Assembly: GCF_000276665.1 (NCBI RefSeq)
Contig: NW_004955425.1
Span: forward strand, 18,951,870-19,015,869
Length of the DNA stretch: 64,000 nucleotides
Origin: Chinchilla lanigera
Taxonomy: Eukaryota; Chordata; Mammalia; Rodentia; Chinchillidae
Direction of reading: 5' to 3'
Below the pieces are notes generated by a model. The model had not been told where the DNA came from, made no database searches, and was given only the letters and a program-made list of their open reading frames with translations. Of the stretch, positions 25,221 through 37,334 are shown one piece after another (the first letter of the stretch is position 1; each line of letters opens with the position of its first letter). A program made the translations under genes and the position numbers.

Positions 25221-25724
25221 TGAGAACTTATTTTTAAATAGCAACTATTTGCTGTTTTTCATGAAATAACCAGGAGTCAATGCCATAGGCTGCAGAATAA
25301 CATCTTACATCTATCCAAGAATATTTAACAATACAGTTTTTTAATGAAATTCATAACTACTGCAAAGACTAATAAAACTCAAGCTAGATTTAGTGTATAT
25401 CACAGTGGATAGTGGGAAATATAAACATTTTGAAAATAACTGCAAAAAAGTAAGTAAAACCTTTTGCTGCCATAGTTAGGTGCACGGGGAATTTGGTGTG
25501 AGGTTGTTAAGATAATTGTCCAACTGAGTCAGGTTTGTAAGCTAATGCTTCATTATTTCTATGAAATGTTTTTACTTTCATCTTGTAGCTTTTCAGGAAA
25601 ATTATGGACGATGTTCTTAAAAACCTGTCATATACAATTTTGCATGAAAAAGACGTGAAAACCTAAATTATCCTGTTGTATGAATAACATAAGTGTAATT
25701 CAAAACAAGGTTATGTTTTATTAG

Positions 25725-26112
25725 GCAGCTTTCCTGTCACGGGAGAAAAATACTTGACGCCCACAATTTAAAGGCGGAGAAGTTTGCTGGGGTCATGGAT
25801 TTCAGTGGAGTTCAGCCATGGTTGGCTGGCTCCAAGGTAAAAATGACGTGGGCGGGGAGAGCATGGTTGAGGAAGGCTATTTACTCCACAGCAGCCAGAA
25901 AGCAAGAGGAAGGGAGAAGCCAGGTACAAAAATACACCTTCCGCGTCAAACCTGGCGTGAACCACCTCCTCTGGCCTTGCCTGCCTCCTAATAGTGCGGT
26001 CAGCTGCAAAACTCTTTGAGGGATTAGTCTGCAATGAGTACCTTGTCCCAGTGACTCAAACACTTTCCAAGCTCATGAGACTTTGGACTGACACTGTAGA
26101 TGTCCATCGTAA
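25725..26112 (-). mobile_element. MaLR-type LTR, antisense
   Basis: The plus strand reads the complement: CTTTCCTGTCACGGGAGAAAAATACTTGACG, TGGATTTCAGTGGAGTTCAGCC, AGCAGCCAGAAAGCAAGAGG, then GTGAACCACCTCC and AATGAGTACCTTG. Compare the element at 22795-23128 with the same segment order. Confidence 0.55.
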
Positions 26113-26119
26113 CAGATGC

Positions 26120-27770
26120 CTTAAGTACTTCAGTTTCAAGTGAATTTAATCCTGAGTTTTACTAAGAGGTGACAATAAACATAATCATTATCATCAGTGA
26201 CGAACATCATGGACAAAGTACTATAAACCAAAACAGAAAGAATAAAACTACTAACGAAATAAAATTCCTGGAATAGACACCACTGATTGTTACTCTTTTC
26301 AAAGAGTAGCATTTCAATAACCAAGAAAGAAAGCCTAACATGGGAGGGGTATTCCCCTAGACTGAGTTGATAAGTAGGTCCTAGCCCAACCAGAGAAAAA
26401 GACCCACATACGCTGGGCTTATGTCAGTGTCCTCTTAGGGTCTTACAGGTCACCCTCCCTTCTTCTGTCTAGTTTCATACAGTAATTTACAAGATGAAAC
26501 CTTTAAAGGAGAGGGAACAGATGCAATGAACAATTGTGGTCTAACATAGGCAAAGGTGTACAACCAATTAGTAGACATGTGGCTGACCCGAATATCAAAG
26601 AAACACAGAGGTATCCATGCAAGAAAGTTCATAGTGGAGGAAAAAGTCTGACACTAGTGAGCAAGTACAGCAGGGGGAACTGAAAGTGTGGGGGGAACAG
26701 TGATCCTCAGTCCTGCCCTAAAACAGGGCCTTGAGCTTATCCAGACCCACCAACACGGAAGCATGGTGCACTTTAGACCATGAAGAGCTACATGATGGGT
26801 CACATCATTAAACATGGCCAGAAATTCTGTCAAAAAATTCTTCTGATTGACACAAAATCTCTTACTTCTCAAGATTCCATGAATTATTTCACCTGCTAGG
26901 CTAAGGAGAACCAAGTCAGGTACTATATCATTACTTCTACAGTCCTTACCACGAAGGCATTTGCAGTATGATTCCATGTCCTAAATCTTAAAACATGAAC
27001 AGCTAAACCATATGTTGTCATCGGTTTATCCCTATCTAAAGCTCATGTTTAAAGGAAATAACTAACAAATAACAAAAAGTTGGTAGTTCTCTTGGAAAGG
27101 GAGGGGGTAGTGAGCACGTAGAGGATGTGATAGAGGAGAAAGACGACAGAGGCTTCCAAAAGCTGGGGGAGCTCTGTTCTATAAGCTGAACCACAGGTCA
27201 AATAGGTGCTCATGTTGTTATCATGACATGAATATTTCTTCTGCATATTTCATGAAAAATAAAAATTGATTGGAAAATGTAATAACATATCATTATAAAT
27301 AGGTCTCTATTTTTGTAGATTACATTTTATATCTCAAAACGTTCTAATCTCATTAGAAATTCTTCAAAAAAGGCATTTTTAATGTTTTGGGGAAAATCTA
27401 ATTTAAAGTGCATGGTACTTATTGCTTGGTACTTTCTTCATTGCTGTTGCTTTGGAATCAGATTCATTTCTATTACAAAACAAATGACTAACTCAGAGCT
27501 CACAGTAATGGGCACAACTGCAAATTCAAGAGGTTCAAATACATATTTTTAGATGATATGTGCAAGTCTTCCTTAGCCTGTTATTGTGCACTTCCCTGTG
27601 CTGAGGCAGAATCTGTTGGTATGCACAAAAATAAAATATTGTTGTGTTGTTTTTGTATTTTTCATACTCAGAGAATCAAGCTGTAGCTTTTGCCTGAGGG
27701 AGAATCTCAAGAAAATGAACTAGTGTGACGTGTTTTTCTGCTGAGCAGGAGAGAATATGCAAGTACAGTT
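26120..27770. other. Unrecognised intron sequence
   Basis: No family recognised. Open frames at 26450-26977 (minus) have no domain, no codon-bias cue and no splice context I can support. Confidence 0.4.
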
Positions 27771-27776
27771 ACTCAC

Positions 27777-27888
27777 ATTAATTAGGAAAGACGGCAGGTC
27801 GGAGTCGGCCCACTCCTGCTGAGGGAGCAACCAAGCCAATGGTACCAGAGGGCTGGCAATTTTGTTTCCCTCTGGATTGTAGTGGTTG
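27777..27888 (-). other. Possible cryptic or alternative exon (112 bp)
   Basis: On the minus strand a long pyrimidine tract (CTCTCTCCCTTGCTCTC, TTTTTCCCCTGCAG) ends at 27889. After 112 bases a good 5' site follows, AAT|GTGAGTAAC (27777/27776). One frame is open throughout. The length is not a multiple of three, so inclusion would shift the catenin frame, and the peptide is not catenin-like. It is a splice-site pattern only; there is no evidence of use. Confidence 0.2.
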
Positions 27889-27899
27889 CTGCAGGGGAA

Positions 27900-29190
27900 A
27901 AAGAGAGCAAGGGAGAGAGAGGCAGGGAGGAGTATCCAGAGATGAATCAACCCAGAGAACTTTTGTAACAGGGAAAAGCGATGGCTGAGGTAAACCTCAG
28001 GAGAGGAAAGCTGATTTTAAAGGAGTATTTGAAGAGGCTTTTTGTTTTGTTTTTCTATGCAATTGGGAAAGGAGTAAAAACAGAATAAGAAATAAAAGAC
28101 CTAAAATACGTGAGCGCTGAGGAAAAGTTATCATGTAGGAGTATCTACACCATTAGTAAAAATGCTGTGAGCATTTTTAAAAAATAAAAAAGATTCCCTT
28201 GGTAGTCAGTGTCTAAAAACGAAACTGGCGCTAGCTCCTGAAACAGCACTAACATATCAAGACCTACAGCCTTCTGTCTTATAAAGCACACTGTACCAAA
28301 CTACCTTGAACTAACCAAAAATGCGTCTGCAGGTAGTTAGAAACCTAAGTGGAAGTAACTCTTTGAACTTGAGTTTGAGGATAGGTTATCTGAGTTTTAA
28401 ATGTTTGCAGTGATATGGTTAGAAGTAATTGAATTGAGGTCAATGTTTCAAGCAAAGTGAATCATAGAAAATTCTTTCTTTTTCCATCCTCTTCACTTGG
28501 GTGATGCTCTGTCTTTTGGGATTCAGATGCATATCCACTCATCTGAGAAGTCACCCTGGACGTGATTACACTCAGTCTTAGAGACCCGCCAGTCTGCTTG
28601 ATCACTGCACTTGTCTCTCCTGGCCAAACTGACTGAGAGCTCCTCGGGATGTGCGATAGACTGTACACAAGGGCATCTCAGTGCCCAGTGCACATAGGCT
28701 GACACACTCTAGTTGTTGCTCAGGATTCCTTGGTTGAAAGGGCACTGACACAAACAAGCATATTTCTAACAATGCTAGTTCTAGAAGTCATAGCACAGTG
28801 TTTTTCTGAGCTTGCCTTTGTGTTGGAGGGTACCCAACAGCGGCATTCACCAGATTCTTTATCACAAGTTATGAAGACACTCACAAAAGAGCACCTCCAG
28901 AACTGCTTTGGAAAGTGACAAGGATGAGGAGATAAATATGTTGGAAATGAGAGGAAATATTTTGAGGTGTATTAATGGTAACACGTTTTTTTCTGGAATA
29001 CATTTTTTAAAAATATGAATGTTCACTTTATTTTTTATCATACTTCATATTCTTTTAAAAAATTAAATATTTAGCCAGGCTAGGCTTGAATATATAAAAT
29101 AAAATCTTGATTCTGATGTAAAATTTATAAAGTAAGAATCATAATAAAGTAAACTTAGTTAATTAGCATATGAATTTTAAAAATAGATAT
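27900..29190. other. Mostly unrecognised intron; possible L2/MIR-like trace near 28.6 kb
   Basis: 28570-28700 (GACTGAGAGCTCCTCGGG...AGTGCCCAGTGCACATAGGC) vaguely recalls the 3' end of L2. The rest is unassigned. Confidence 0.3.
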
Positions 29191-29194
29191 AACG

Positions 29195-29370
29195 ACTAGT
29201 TGTGTGCTCATTACTGAGTACCAGGCCCTCTGTGTTCAGTAGCACATCAATTTTGGTACCATATCAATTTTGTTTCTGGGAAATCACTATTTTATGGAGA
29301 CACCATTTCACTGAATCACATTGGGGAAAGTCATTTAACTCGAATCTCGGATTTTTTCCTTTACAATGAA
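29195..29370 (-). mobile_element. MIR SINE fragment
   Basis: TGTGTGCTCATTACTGAGTACCAGGCCCTCTGTG opens an antisense MIR that runs to GGGGAAAGTCATTTAACTCGAATCTCGG. It stops just before the inverted-repeat arm. Confidence 0.5.
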
Positions 29371-29380
29371 AATAACATAC

Positions 29381-29559
29381 TCAATGGGAAAGCTTAGCAT
29401 CCAGGAATCAGGCAATTCTTCAAGGATGTACAAAGATGATTCAATGGACAAAAATAATCTTTCCAACAAATGATGGTCTAACAATTGGACATTCATAATT
29501 ACTTTTCTCTCATTGCTGAGACAAAATACCCAATGCCCAAAATTAAGGAAGGAAAGGTT
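29381..29559 (-). repeat. Left arm of a 179-bp inverted repeat
   Basis: Read base by base, this arm is the exact reverse complement of 30425-30603. It contains about 120 bp of L1-derived sequence and about 60 bp of the LTR 3' end, so it copies an LTR/L1 junction in inverted orientation. The match breaks sharply at both ends. Confidence 0.93.
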
Positions 29560-29799
29560 CTTACCTTTCCTAATTCATATGAAGGCTCTTACCAAGATTA
29601 ATAACAATAGCAAAAGCAAGTTACATAGCACTACATCTCTCATGTTATAAATCCTCCATGAGCATTCTCTCTAGCCCTATAAGCATGGCATCAGCACAGA
29701 GACACAGAGCAGAGAAGGCTATTTTTTCTTACTTCTGAGTTTGAGACTTGAAGAAGTCTAGATATATTCTACTTCCAAAAAGACTTGGGGGGGTGTAGG

Positions 29800-30118
29800 T
29801 ATTAAGATACTTTATGCAAATATTCTTTACCACTCTATACCTTGTCTTTTTACTTTCTTAATAGTATCATTCACAGAGCAATGTTCACCTTCTGATGAAA
29901 TCTACATTGCAATTTGTTTTCTATTATAAGTCATGTTTTGGTATCTCATTAATGAATGCCTAATGACATTCATACTCTCACACAAATATCTTGTGTGTTG
30001 TCTTTTAAGCATTTTATTTTTATATTATACTTTAAAGTTATTATCAATTGTACTAATTTTTTAAATAATATAAAAATGCAGTTGAAAGTGTTTTTTGTTT
30101 TAGTTTTAGCTTTGCATA
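29800..30118 (-). mobile_element. Antisense L1 LINE, ORF2 region (part before the LTR)
   Basis: The plus strand is the complement of L1 ORF2: CTTGTCTTTTTACTTTCTTAATAGTATC, TGATGAAATCTACATTGCAATTTG, ATGCCTAATGACATTCATAC and TTTTAGTTTTAGCTTTGC. It resumes after the LTR at about 30489. Confidence 0.6.
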
Positions 30119-30488
30119 TATTATGGATTGTGTCTGGATGTCCCCCCAAAGCCTCATGCAGTCATGGGATGGGCTTCTAGAGTCTGTGATTCATCCATGG
30201 TCCAGTGCTGGGATTATGAGTGTGAGCATTGCATCCACCCTAGGGTGCACAGCCTGCATACAATAAAGGAGGGAAAGAGGCTTGCTCTCCCCAGCACCCG
30301 TCCCTTTTGCTCTTGTTGCTTTGTTGTCTTCTGCAGCCATGAACTGTTGCCCTCTGCCATGTGCCACTCTGCCTTGGAGCCAGCCGAGTATGGACTGAAA
30401 CTTCCACAAACTATAAGCTAAGTAAACCTTTCCTTCCTTAATTTTGGGCATTGGGTATTTTGTCTCAGCAATGAGAGAAAAGTAATTA
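30119..30488 (+). mobile_element. MaLR-type solo LTR inserted in antisense L1
   Basis: It opens TTATGGATTGTGTCTGGATGTCCCCCC with AAAGCCTCATGCAGTCATGG, carries CTGCAGCCATGAACTG and ATGGACTGAAACTTCCACAA, then a TAAGTAAACCTTTCC signal region and ends TTTTGTCTCAGCAATGAGAGAAAAGTAA. The L1 text on its two sides is continuous, which marks it as the younger insertion. Confidence 0.8.
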
Positions 30489-30603
30489 TGAATGTCCAAT
30501 TGTTAGACCATCATTTGTTGGAAAGATTATTTTTGTCCATTGAATCATCTTTGTACATCCTTGAAGAATTGCCTGATTCCTGGATGCTAAGCTTTCCCAT
30601 TGA
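30425..30603 (+). repeat. Right arm of the 179-bp inverted repeat
   Basis: It covers the LTR 3' end and the start of the following L1. It is the likely parental copy because both parts continue naturally outside the arm. Confidence 0.93.
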
Positions 30604-31700
30604 TCCACATGTCTATCCTTTGTGACTATTACTCTTAATCGTGATTGTTGTACAGAAAGTCTTCAAAATCAGGGTTCTTACAATTTTGTTACCATTTTCA
30701 AATAATGTTGACTATCCTCTTTGCCTTGCCTTGTTACAACTAGCTTCTGTATAGCTAGAAAAGTCAGTTGATACTTTGGATTATAATTAATTTATGGATC
30801 AATTTAACAATAATTGACATGTTATCTATATTGAATTTTGTAACAGTTGAACATGATATATCATTCCATTTAATTAGGTATTTTTAAATTTCTTGTATCA
30901 GCATTTTGTAGTTTACAGCTTATACGTATAACAGGTTTTGAATATACTTATTCCCAAGTATTTCATTACAAAAACCTGTGGGAATTAGTATTCTTTTATA
31001 ATGTTGCTTGTTATTTGCTATTATATAGAAGTAAAATTGATGGAATTTTTAATCATGTCATCTACAAATAAGTTTTACTTTTTTTTCCAATCTAAAAGTC
31101 TGAGTTTTTCTCTTGCTTTATTATATTGACCAGGTCTTCTAAATACAGTGTGGAATAGAAATAGTGAAACAATGATCCTTTTCATGTTTCTGATGTTTGG
31201 CTAAAAGTATTCATTCATCTTATCCTATTACGTATGCTATGAGCCATAGGTTTTGCTCATGTCCTTTATACAATTACATGAATGCCTTCATAGAGAATTT
31301 TTATTATGGATGAAAATTGAATTTTTGAGCAGTTTTTCTCTGTTTATATGATCATTTTATTTTTCCTTTTTAGTTTGTTAGTGTGGTGAGTTTCCAAATT
31401 GATTTTCTAATGTTGTATTCCCTTTGCATCTCTGGGATAAACTATAGCTGGTCCTGAAGTTTTTACTATCTATTGCTGAATTAGATTTTCTAATATTTTG
31501 TGGATTTTTGAATATACCTTTCTGAGAAATATTAATCTACAGTTTTGTTTTCTCATGGTGTTTTTGATTACTTTGACCATTGCTTTTTCATGGTGGTTTT
31601 GATTTCTTTGACCAATAAAGTGAACTATAATATGTTCAATATTTTTAATCTTTTGGCAAAAAAATTAAGGTTATTTAGTACTTAAATATGTCTTTGTTCA
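30489..31700 (-). mobile_element. Antisense L1 LINE, ORF2 reverse-transcriptase region
   Basis: Complement landmarks of L1 ORF2 in order: CATCATTTGTTGGAAAGATT, TTGTCCATTGAATCATCTTTG, ATTGATCCACATGTCTATCC, ATCATGTCATCTACAAATAAG, CCCTTTGCATCTCTGGGATAAA. Reading frames are destroyed; age is old. Confidence 0.8.
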
Positions 31701-31779
31701 TGAGAATTAATTAATGAAACTATCTGGAAACTAAATTTATTTAACACATATAGATATTAGGACACTATCTTCTTTAGTG

Positions 31780-32460
31780 ACTTTTTCAACAATTTTATTT
31801 AGAAATAATTCACATATATTTCACCACTTATAGTGTGTCATACATTTTTTTAGTACATCCGTAGACCTGTGTGTGCATCACCACAATCAGTTTGAGAGTG
31901 TCTCATTAGCTCAGAACCATCATCTCAAAATCCCTACTGTAATCTTAATAGTTCCTCTAAGAAACTACTAATCTACTTTTTATATTCATATATTTGCCTA
32001 CTGTCTAATAAGAAATAACATTTTATATTAATAGAATCATACAATAGGTAGTGTATTTTTGCCTTCTTTCACTTAGCATGATGTTTTCAAGGTTCATCTG
32101 TTCTAGAGTATTTCATTTCTTTTTATTGCCAAATTATATTCCAGTGTATTGACGGAACACATTTTATTTATCCATTCATCATTTGATGCCCATTTGGGCT
32201 GTTTTCACTTTGAGCTATTATGATTGATGCTGCTAAGAGAATTCATGTATAATTTTTTGTGTGCCATATGTTTTTATTTCTTCAAGGTGTAAACTTAGAA
32301 ATGGATTTGCTGGATGATATGGTAATTCCTATGATTAAGTGTTTGAAAACAGTCACTGTTTTCCAAAGATGAGACACCATTTTACATTCCCACCAGTAGT
32401 GTATGAAATCCAATTTTTCCACATTTTCCAACAATATTGACTGTTGTCTGTTCAATGACT
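31780..32460 (-). mobile_element. Second antisense L1 LINE, 3' end fragment
   Basis: Complement landmarks of the L1 3' part: TTCACTTAGCATGATGTTTTCAAGG, ATTCCAGTGTATTGACGG, TTTATCCATTCATCATTTGATG, CCATTTTACATTCCCACCAG. It restarts the L1 order, so it is a copy separate from the one before it. Confidence 0.8.
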
Positions 32461-32464
32461 TTTA

Positions 32465-33055
32465 AATGTGTCCTTCAAGGAACTGTTCAATTTCACATAT
32501 TCCATCAAATGTGTGTATGTAGTTATTATAATTATTCATTGTAATAGAGTTATTATTGATCATTCTCTAATCTATTCCATTTTGTGTACTCATTTTTCTC
32601 CTCAGTGTATTCTTGTCTCATATCATAAAATATCCTGCTATTTAATAATGTCTCAACCACATTTAAAGCCTTTGAAGATTTGGATTATATTCTGATTTTC
32701 AGCACATGGCTTAATACTGTACTTACTGGCAGTAAAGTTTTAATCTGGAAAAACAACACACATAAATCAAGTTTCATCCTTAATTATATTTTGGTTCTAA
32801 AATAACAGAGGGATAAAATTGCATTTTTATTATCCTTTTAATGTCCGTTATTTTGCCCTGGAATCCCTTTCATTTTGACGTTGGCCACTCACATTTCCTC
32901 TTCCTCTCAGTCAGCAGGGGTACTACCTGTGCTGCTGCCCTACCTTGAGAGCTCCTTGCTCCTCCTGTGCTGAGACAATTAAATCAGCTGCATGGCCCTA
33001 CCTCCACCTGGCTGTCTTCTGGCCTAGGAAAGAAGATCTTTCTTGCTGGCTTTTT
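32465..33055. other. Unrecognised intron sequence
   Basis: No exon or repeat recognised; 32870-33030 is somewhat GC-richer than its surroundings. Confidence 0.35.
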
Positions 33056-33059
33056 ATCA

Positions 33060-33430
33060 GTGATTGAGACACAGTTCCCCAACTCAGGATGTCCAAGCGT
33101 CTAAGTCAAGAAGTGTGCAAAACAAGAAGTTTAGGGATCTTCCAAATGTATGGATCATTCTTCAGGTCCTGATTTCTTTTCCTGTCTATTGTTAATTCCT
33201 TTGCTAGTTTCCCAGGACTTACTTCTGCTCAGTGGGAACACGGCAGAAAGAAGCTGCGTACAAACAGGACAGAGGCCCTTTAGCAGAAACCTGCAGTGCT
33301 GGCAGCCTGAACGTGGAGTTCTAGTCTGCAAACCTGAGATAAATAAACTCCTACTGTTTAAGCAGCTTCAGCCTATGGTATTAGCAATATATGGATTATA
33401 TATTATACAGCAGTTGGAACTAAGACATTG
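33060..33430 (+). mobile_element. Possible LTR fragment
   Basis: AACCTGAGATAAATAAACTCC followed by TTAAGCAGCTTCAGCCTATGG and a TAAGACATT-like end resembles the 3' third of an MLT1-type LTR. The 5' part is not recognised. Confidence 0.4.
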
Positions 33431-33654
33431 GCAAAATCAAAATTAGAAAAAAGAAAACATTTCTGGAAGTGAAAGCAGTTTTCTAGATAAAACTACAAGA
33501 ACATATATCCGTGCTTATATACTGTATTCTGTAATTATGTCCTTTATATATTACATATTAGTATTTTCCACTTTAATTGGAAAATGAATTACATGAACAC
33601 TTCAGCACAGATTTCTGTTATATAAGATGCATATCTAATAATACTGTTAAAATA

Positions 33655-33890
33655 ATATTAATATCTACCAACATTTTGACATAAGACCATATAAGAGGCA
33701 TTTCAAGGGTTCTCTTGGCAGTATTAAATGTAAATCATCACAAAAACTCTAAGAAATAAATTTTATGGCCTGTGTTTTGCAAGCAAAAAATAAGGCTTAA
33801 ACTGGGTAAAGAATTTGCTTAAATGACATTGTTGATAAATATTGGAGCTGAAATTTTGATCTAAATTTGGTCATAATGTCTAGAAATATT
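33655..33890 (-). mobile_element. MIR SINE
   Basis: Antisense MIR order: AAATCATCACAAAAACTCTAAGAAATAAATTTTATG, AATAAGGCTTAAACTGGGTAAAGAATTTGC, then GGAGCTGAAATTTTGATC. Confidence 0.6.
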
Positions 33891-33894
33891 AATT

Positions 33895-34970
33895 GCCTAT
33901 TAAAAGACAGAAAACTAAATTTCTAACATTTGTATATTTTACTTTCTTTTTAAAAGATGATACATTTGTATTTTTTGCTTTGTTTTGCAAAATAAGTAAC
34001 TTATGGCCATCACAGCAATAGCAGCAAAAGAAATGAAACATTTAAAATGTGGACCACACATCCACTTCTAAAAATGAAGAATGCATGAGGTAGACAGCAA
34101 TTTCTAAAAGCACAAAAACAAAACAAATTTTTTTGTATTTTGGTGTTTCTTCTTCAGTTATTAAATAAATGCAAGACTTTGAGAATTTTAAAACATCTAG
34201 ACAGCAAATATATCAGTGCATGTAAATAGTCTAGTCAGTAGAAAAATAATTCAGATATTAAAAAGCAGAGGTAGAGAAAATGATCTGCATAGAAATACTG
34301 AAAGTCTCACACCTGAGTACTCTTAGCTTTTGAGTATATGAGGGTCATATTGTTTTAGTAATTTTCACAATTATTTAATTAATGATAAATCTAAAATTTG
34401 TTTTTTCAGATCTCCAATGCAAAGCTTTCTCTACATGACTGTGGCACAAAATTTGATATTTGGAGCAGTTTTTGTGAACTGATACTGACTGAGACTATAA
34501 AACAATCCAGCATGCATTAGTAATGAGAGGACTAATAGAGAAAATTCCTTCTTCCACAGTGTTCTGTGCTGTCACTCAATCAAATTTATTAAGCATCCCC
34601 GGTGAGATGTGCATTGTGTTATTCATCCACTTAATATATGTCTCCTGAGTGTCTGTGGTCTGACAGCTCCTTGATTATGTTTCCAATACTAGATGATAGA
34701 CAAGAAAATAAGAAAGAGGTGAAAGATACATGTACCAGGAAAAGTAGATTTGGTTACATAAGAACATATTGTGCATAAACCGTGTAAAACTTGTGGTGAG
34801 CAGTGAGTAAGGTGGCCCAGTTTTCTCTGCCTCCTGATATTCATGTCCTGTGCAAACCCTTTCTTTAGGTAAATCAGTAACTTTGAATTTAGTGACTCGT
34901 GTTTAATACAATATGGAGCAAAAGTGATGGTACAATGCTTACGTGAAGGTGTTGATTTCCATCTGAGTCT
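33895..34970. other. Unrecognised intron sequence
   Basis: No repeat or exon recognised. Confidence 0.4.
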
Positions 34971-34975
34971 CTTTC

Positions 34976-35310
34976 TTGCTCTCACTTATTCCATCTGATT
35001 CCTTCCTTCAGAGGAAGGCAAGTACATGTTGTGACACACAGAGGCGGCACACGAAGGCATTGATGTGGCCCAGGAGCGAAGCCTCCCACCAGCCACCATG
35101 TCAGTGGCCTAGGAAGCAGATCCTTCAGCCCCAAGTGAATTCAGGCCAACACATTCCCTGCAGCCTCATCAGAAATAGTGAACCACAACCACCTGGTTGA
35201 GAAACTCTCAGATTCCTCACCCTCAAAGTTATGAGAAAATAAATGTTTGTTATCCCAATTTGATACATTTTAGGAAAATTTCCTATGCAGCCAGAGATAG
35301 CTAATTATAA
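34976..35310 (+). mobile_element. MLT1-like MaLR LTR, 3' part
   Basis: GTTGTGACACACAGAGGCGGC, CCAGGAGCGAAGCCTCCCACC, then CTCAGATTCCTCACCCTCAAAGTTATGAGAAAATAAATG and TAGGAAAATTTCC...CCAGAGATAGCTAATTATAA keep the MLT1 order. Confidence 0.6.
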
Positions 35311-35589
35311 GAAGAATAAGATCTTGTGCAGTTCCAAATTTTTAACGACAGAGGTTAATGAAAATTAATTTGGTGAACATATCATATTGTTTTGAGAAAT
35401 AGCCCATGAAAGGCTGAGGCAGTTTTGATGAAAAAGCTTGGCCTTACTAGGATTCATTACTAGGAATCCATTTTTAAAATCTCAGTTATTCTAAATAAAT
35501 GAAAGCTTAGTCACTAAGATTTCTGAGCTTGGAAAGTCGTCTGACAATAATAGCAACACCCAGGAACTTTGAGTGCATTACATCTATAG

Positions 35590-35910
35590 AGTGTTCTGAG
35601 TGTTTGTGTTCTTCCAAAAGTCACATATTGAGATCTAATCGCCAATATGATAGCAAAAAAAACTATCACTTCTAGGAGGTAGAGCCTTTCTGAATGGAAT
35701 TAGTACCTTGATGAAGACATTTGCAGGAAGCTTGTTTGTCCCTCCCACAATGTGAGTACACTTACAAGGCAACATCTGTGAAGAGCGGAACCTTGCCAGA
35801 CACCCATCTTGGCCTCCCTGAGCTCCCAAATTGTATGCAACACATTTAAAGCTGTTAATAAGCAAACTAGCCTACTGCTTTATTTATAGTAGCCCAAATG
35901 GACAAAGAAA
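35590..35910 (+). mobile_element. MLT1-type MaLR LTR
   Basis: TATTGAGATCTAATCGCCAATATGATAG, GAGGTAGAGCCTTTCTGAATGG, CACAATGTGAGTACACTTACAAGGC, then AAGAGCGGAACCTTGCCAGACACC and TTTATAGTAGCCCAAATGGACAAAG follow the MLT1 consensus from near its start to its end. It overlaps a 76-codon antisense open frame that has no meaning. Confidence 0.85.
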
Positions 35911-35914
35911 GTTT

Positions 35915-36985
35915 AATTACAAAAACTTATTGAACATTTAAAAAAGAAACCAAAAACTGCAGTAAACAAGAAAACCTAGTGTAATTATACTTGCTATGTA
36001 TGATTAAGGTAGAGTACATGTGTGCGCATGTATGTATGCCTCTTGTTTCTTCACATTGTTCTGTAAGATAAATGAGTTATGATTAAAATTACATGAAGTT
36101 AGATAATTGAAAGGGCTTGAAACATTGTATATAACCTATTCTTGCAGGACTTACTAAAAAGAGATTATACTACAAAAGGAGACAGATGTGAAGGATGCAT
36201 TACAGCTTTGCAAACTTGCAAGCACATCTATGTAGGGTCATTTCACAGGGTGCTGTTTATTTTAAGATTATAAACCATTAAGTGACAGATTTTGGTTTTA
36301 GAATTCAGGGAAATAATTTCAGCAGGGTCTTTTTATGGCCTAATAGTCAAATAGCCAATTCAAGCTACACAACTATTTGAACCAGCTATAAATCATCGAC
36401 CTACACATCCCTAAGCAATGTGATTAAGCTAGTTCTGGATGTCACCAAGTGGATATCAGACTTTAAACATTATAAATGAATAAAGAGTGCATTTATCTGT
36501 GCTGGAGTCAAAGTTAGCACAGGTTATGTATAATCTAATAACAGTACAATCAGATCTTAAAGTTTTAGGATCTTTTAGTTAGATTTGTGAATTCTAAGCC
36601 ACTTTAGTGAATTGAGGACTGGTATACTCATAGTTTTAGTGAGGAAATTGAATTAATTTCTTCGTAATGTTGCTAACTTAATGATTCTGTTTTTCTGAAT
36701 CTATTCTAGGCCCTTTTCAAAATGATTTATTTCTTGGAGCCCACTGATTGTATACTTCCATTGAGAGCTATTGGGTTCTAGACCTACTTATCTGCCATCT
36801 TGTTTTATATTCCTTACATCCCTGAGGTAGATTCACTACTTCCATTTCTTACTATTTCTATTTATTTCATCACTTGTTTCATTTAAGCATATTTTGAAGT
36901 TTTTTCTCAAAACCAGGTTTGTGCAAGTTAAATTTTGTGAGTTCTTTATGCATAGTAAAAAGAGTTTTATTTTGCCACATTTATT
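35915..36985. other. Unrecognised intron sequence
   Basis: No exon or repeat recognised. Confidence 0.4.
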
Positions 36986-36989
36986 GGGT

Positions 36990-37330
36990 GAGTATAGAGA
37001 ATTTGTGCTAGTCTATTTTTCATTGCTATATCAAAATACTAAGGCTGGATACTTTATAAAGAAAAGAGGAACAATTAATTCACAGTTCTGAGATTCAAGC
37101 ACAAGGCATTACTACTGGTTCAGATCTGGTGAAGATCACTGCAAGTGTGCTTTCAAAAACAGAAAGCCCGAGAGCCTGAGGTCCTTTTCCCACTTTTGAG
37201 GAAATGTCCCCAGTGACCTATGAACTTTCAACTAGGCCACGCTTTCCTAGTTCTCACCTCATTTTTACATCATCACACTCCAGGTTAGGAGAGAAATGCA
37301 AAGCTATATCCAAACCACAGCAATCTTTTA
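36990..37330 (-). mobile_element. MaLR LTR (MST/MLT1 type), antisense
   Basis: The plus strand reads the complement: GTGCTAGTCTATTTTTCATTGC, TATCAAAATACTAAGGCTGG, ACTTTATAAAGAAAAGAGG, TTCACAGTTCTGAGATTC, then CAACTAGGCCACG and CCAAACCACAGC. Confidence 0.75.
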
Positions 37331-37334
37331 AGTT

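Noticed and set aside
30128..30499. Open frames on both strands (97 and 102 codons)
   Set aside because: They fall wholly within a MaLR-type LTR.
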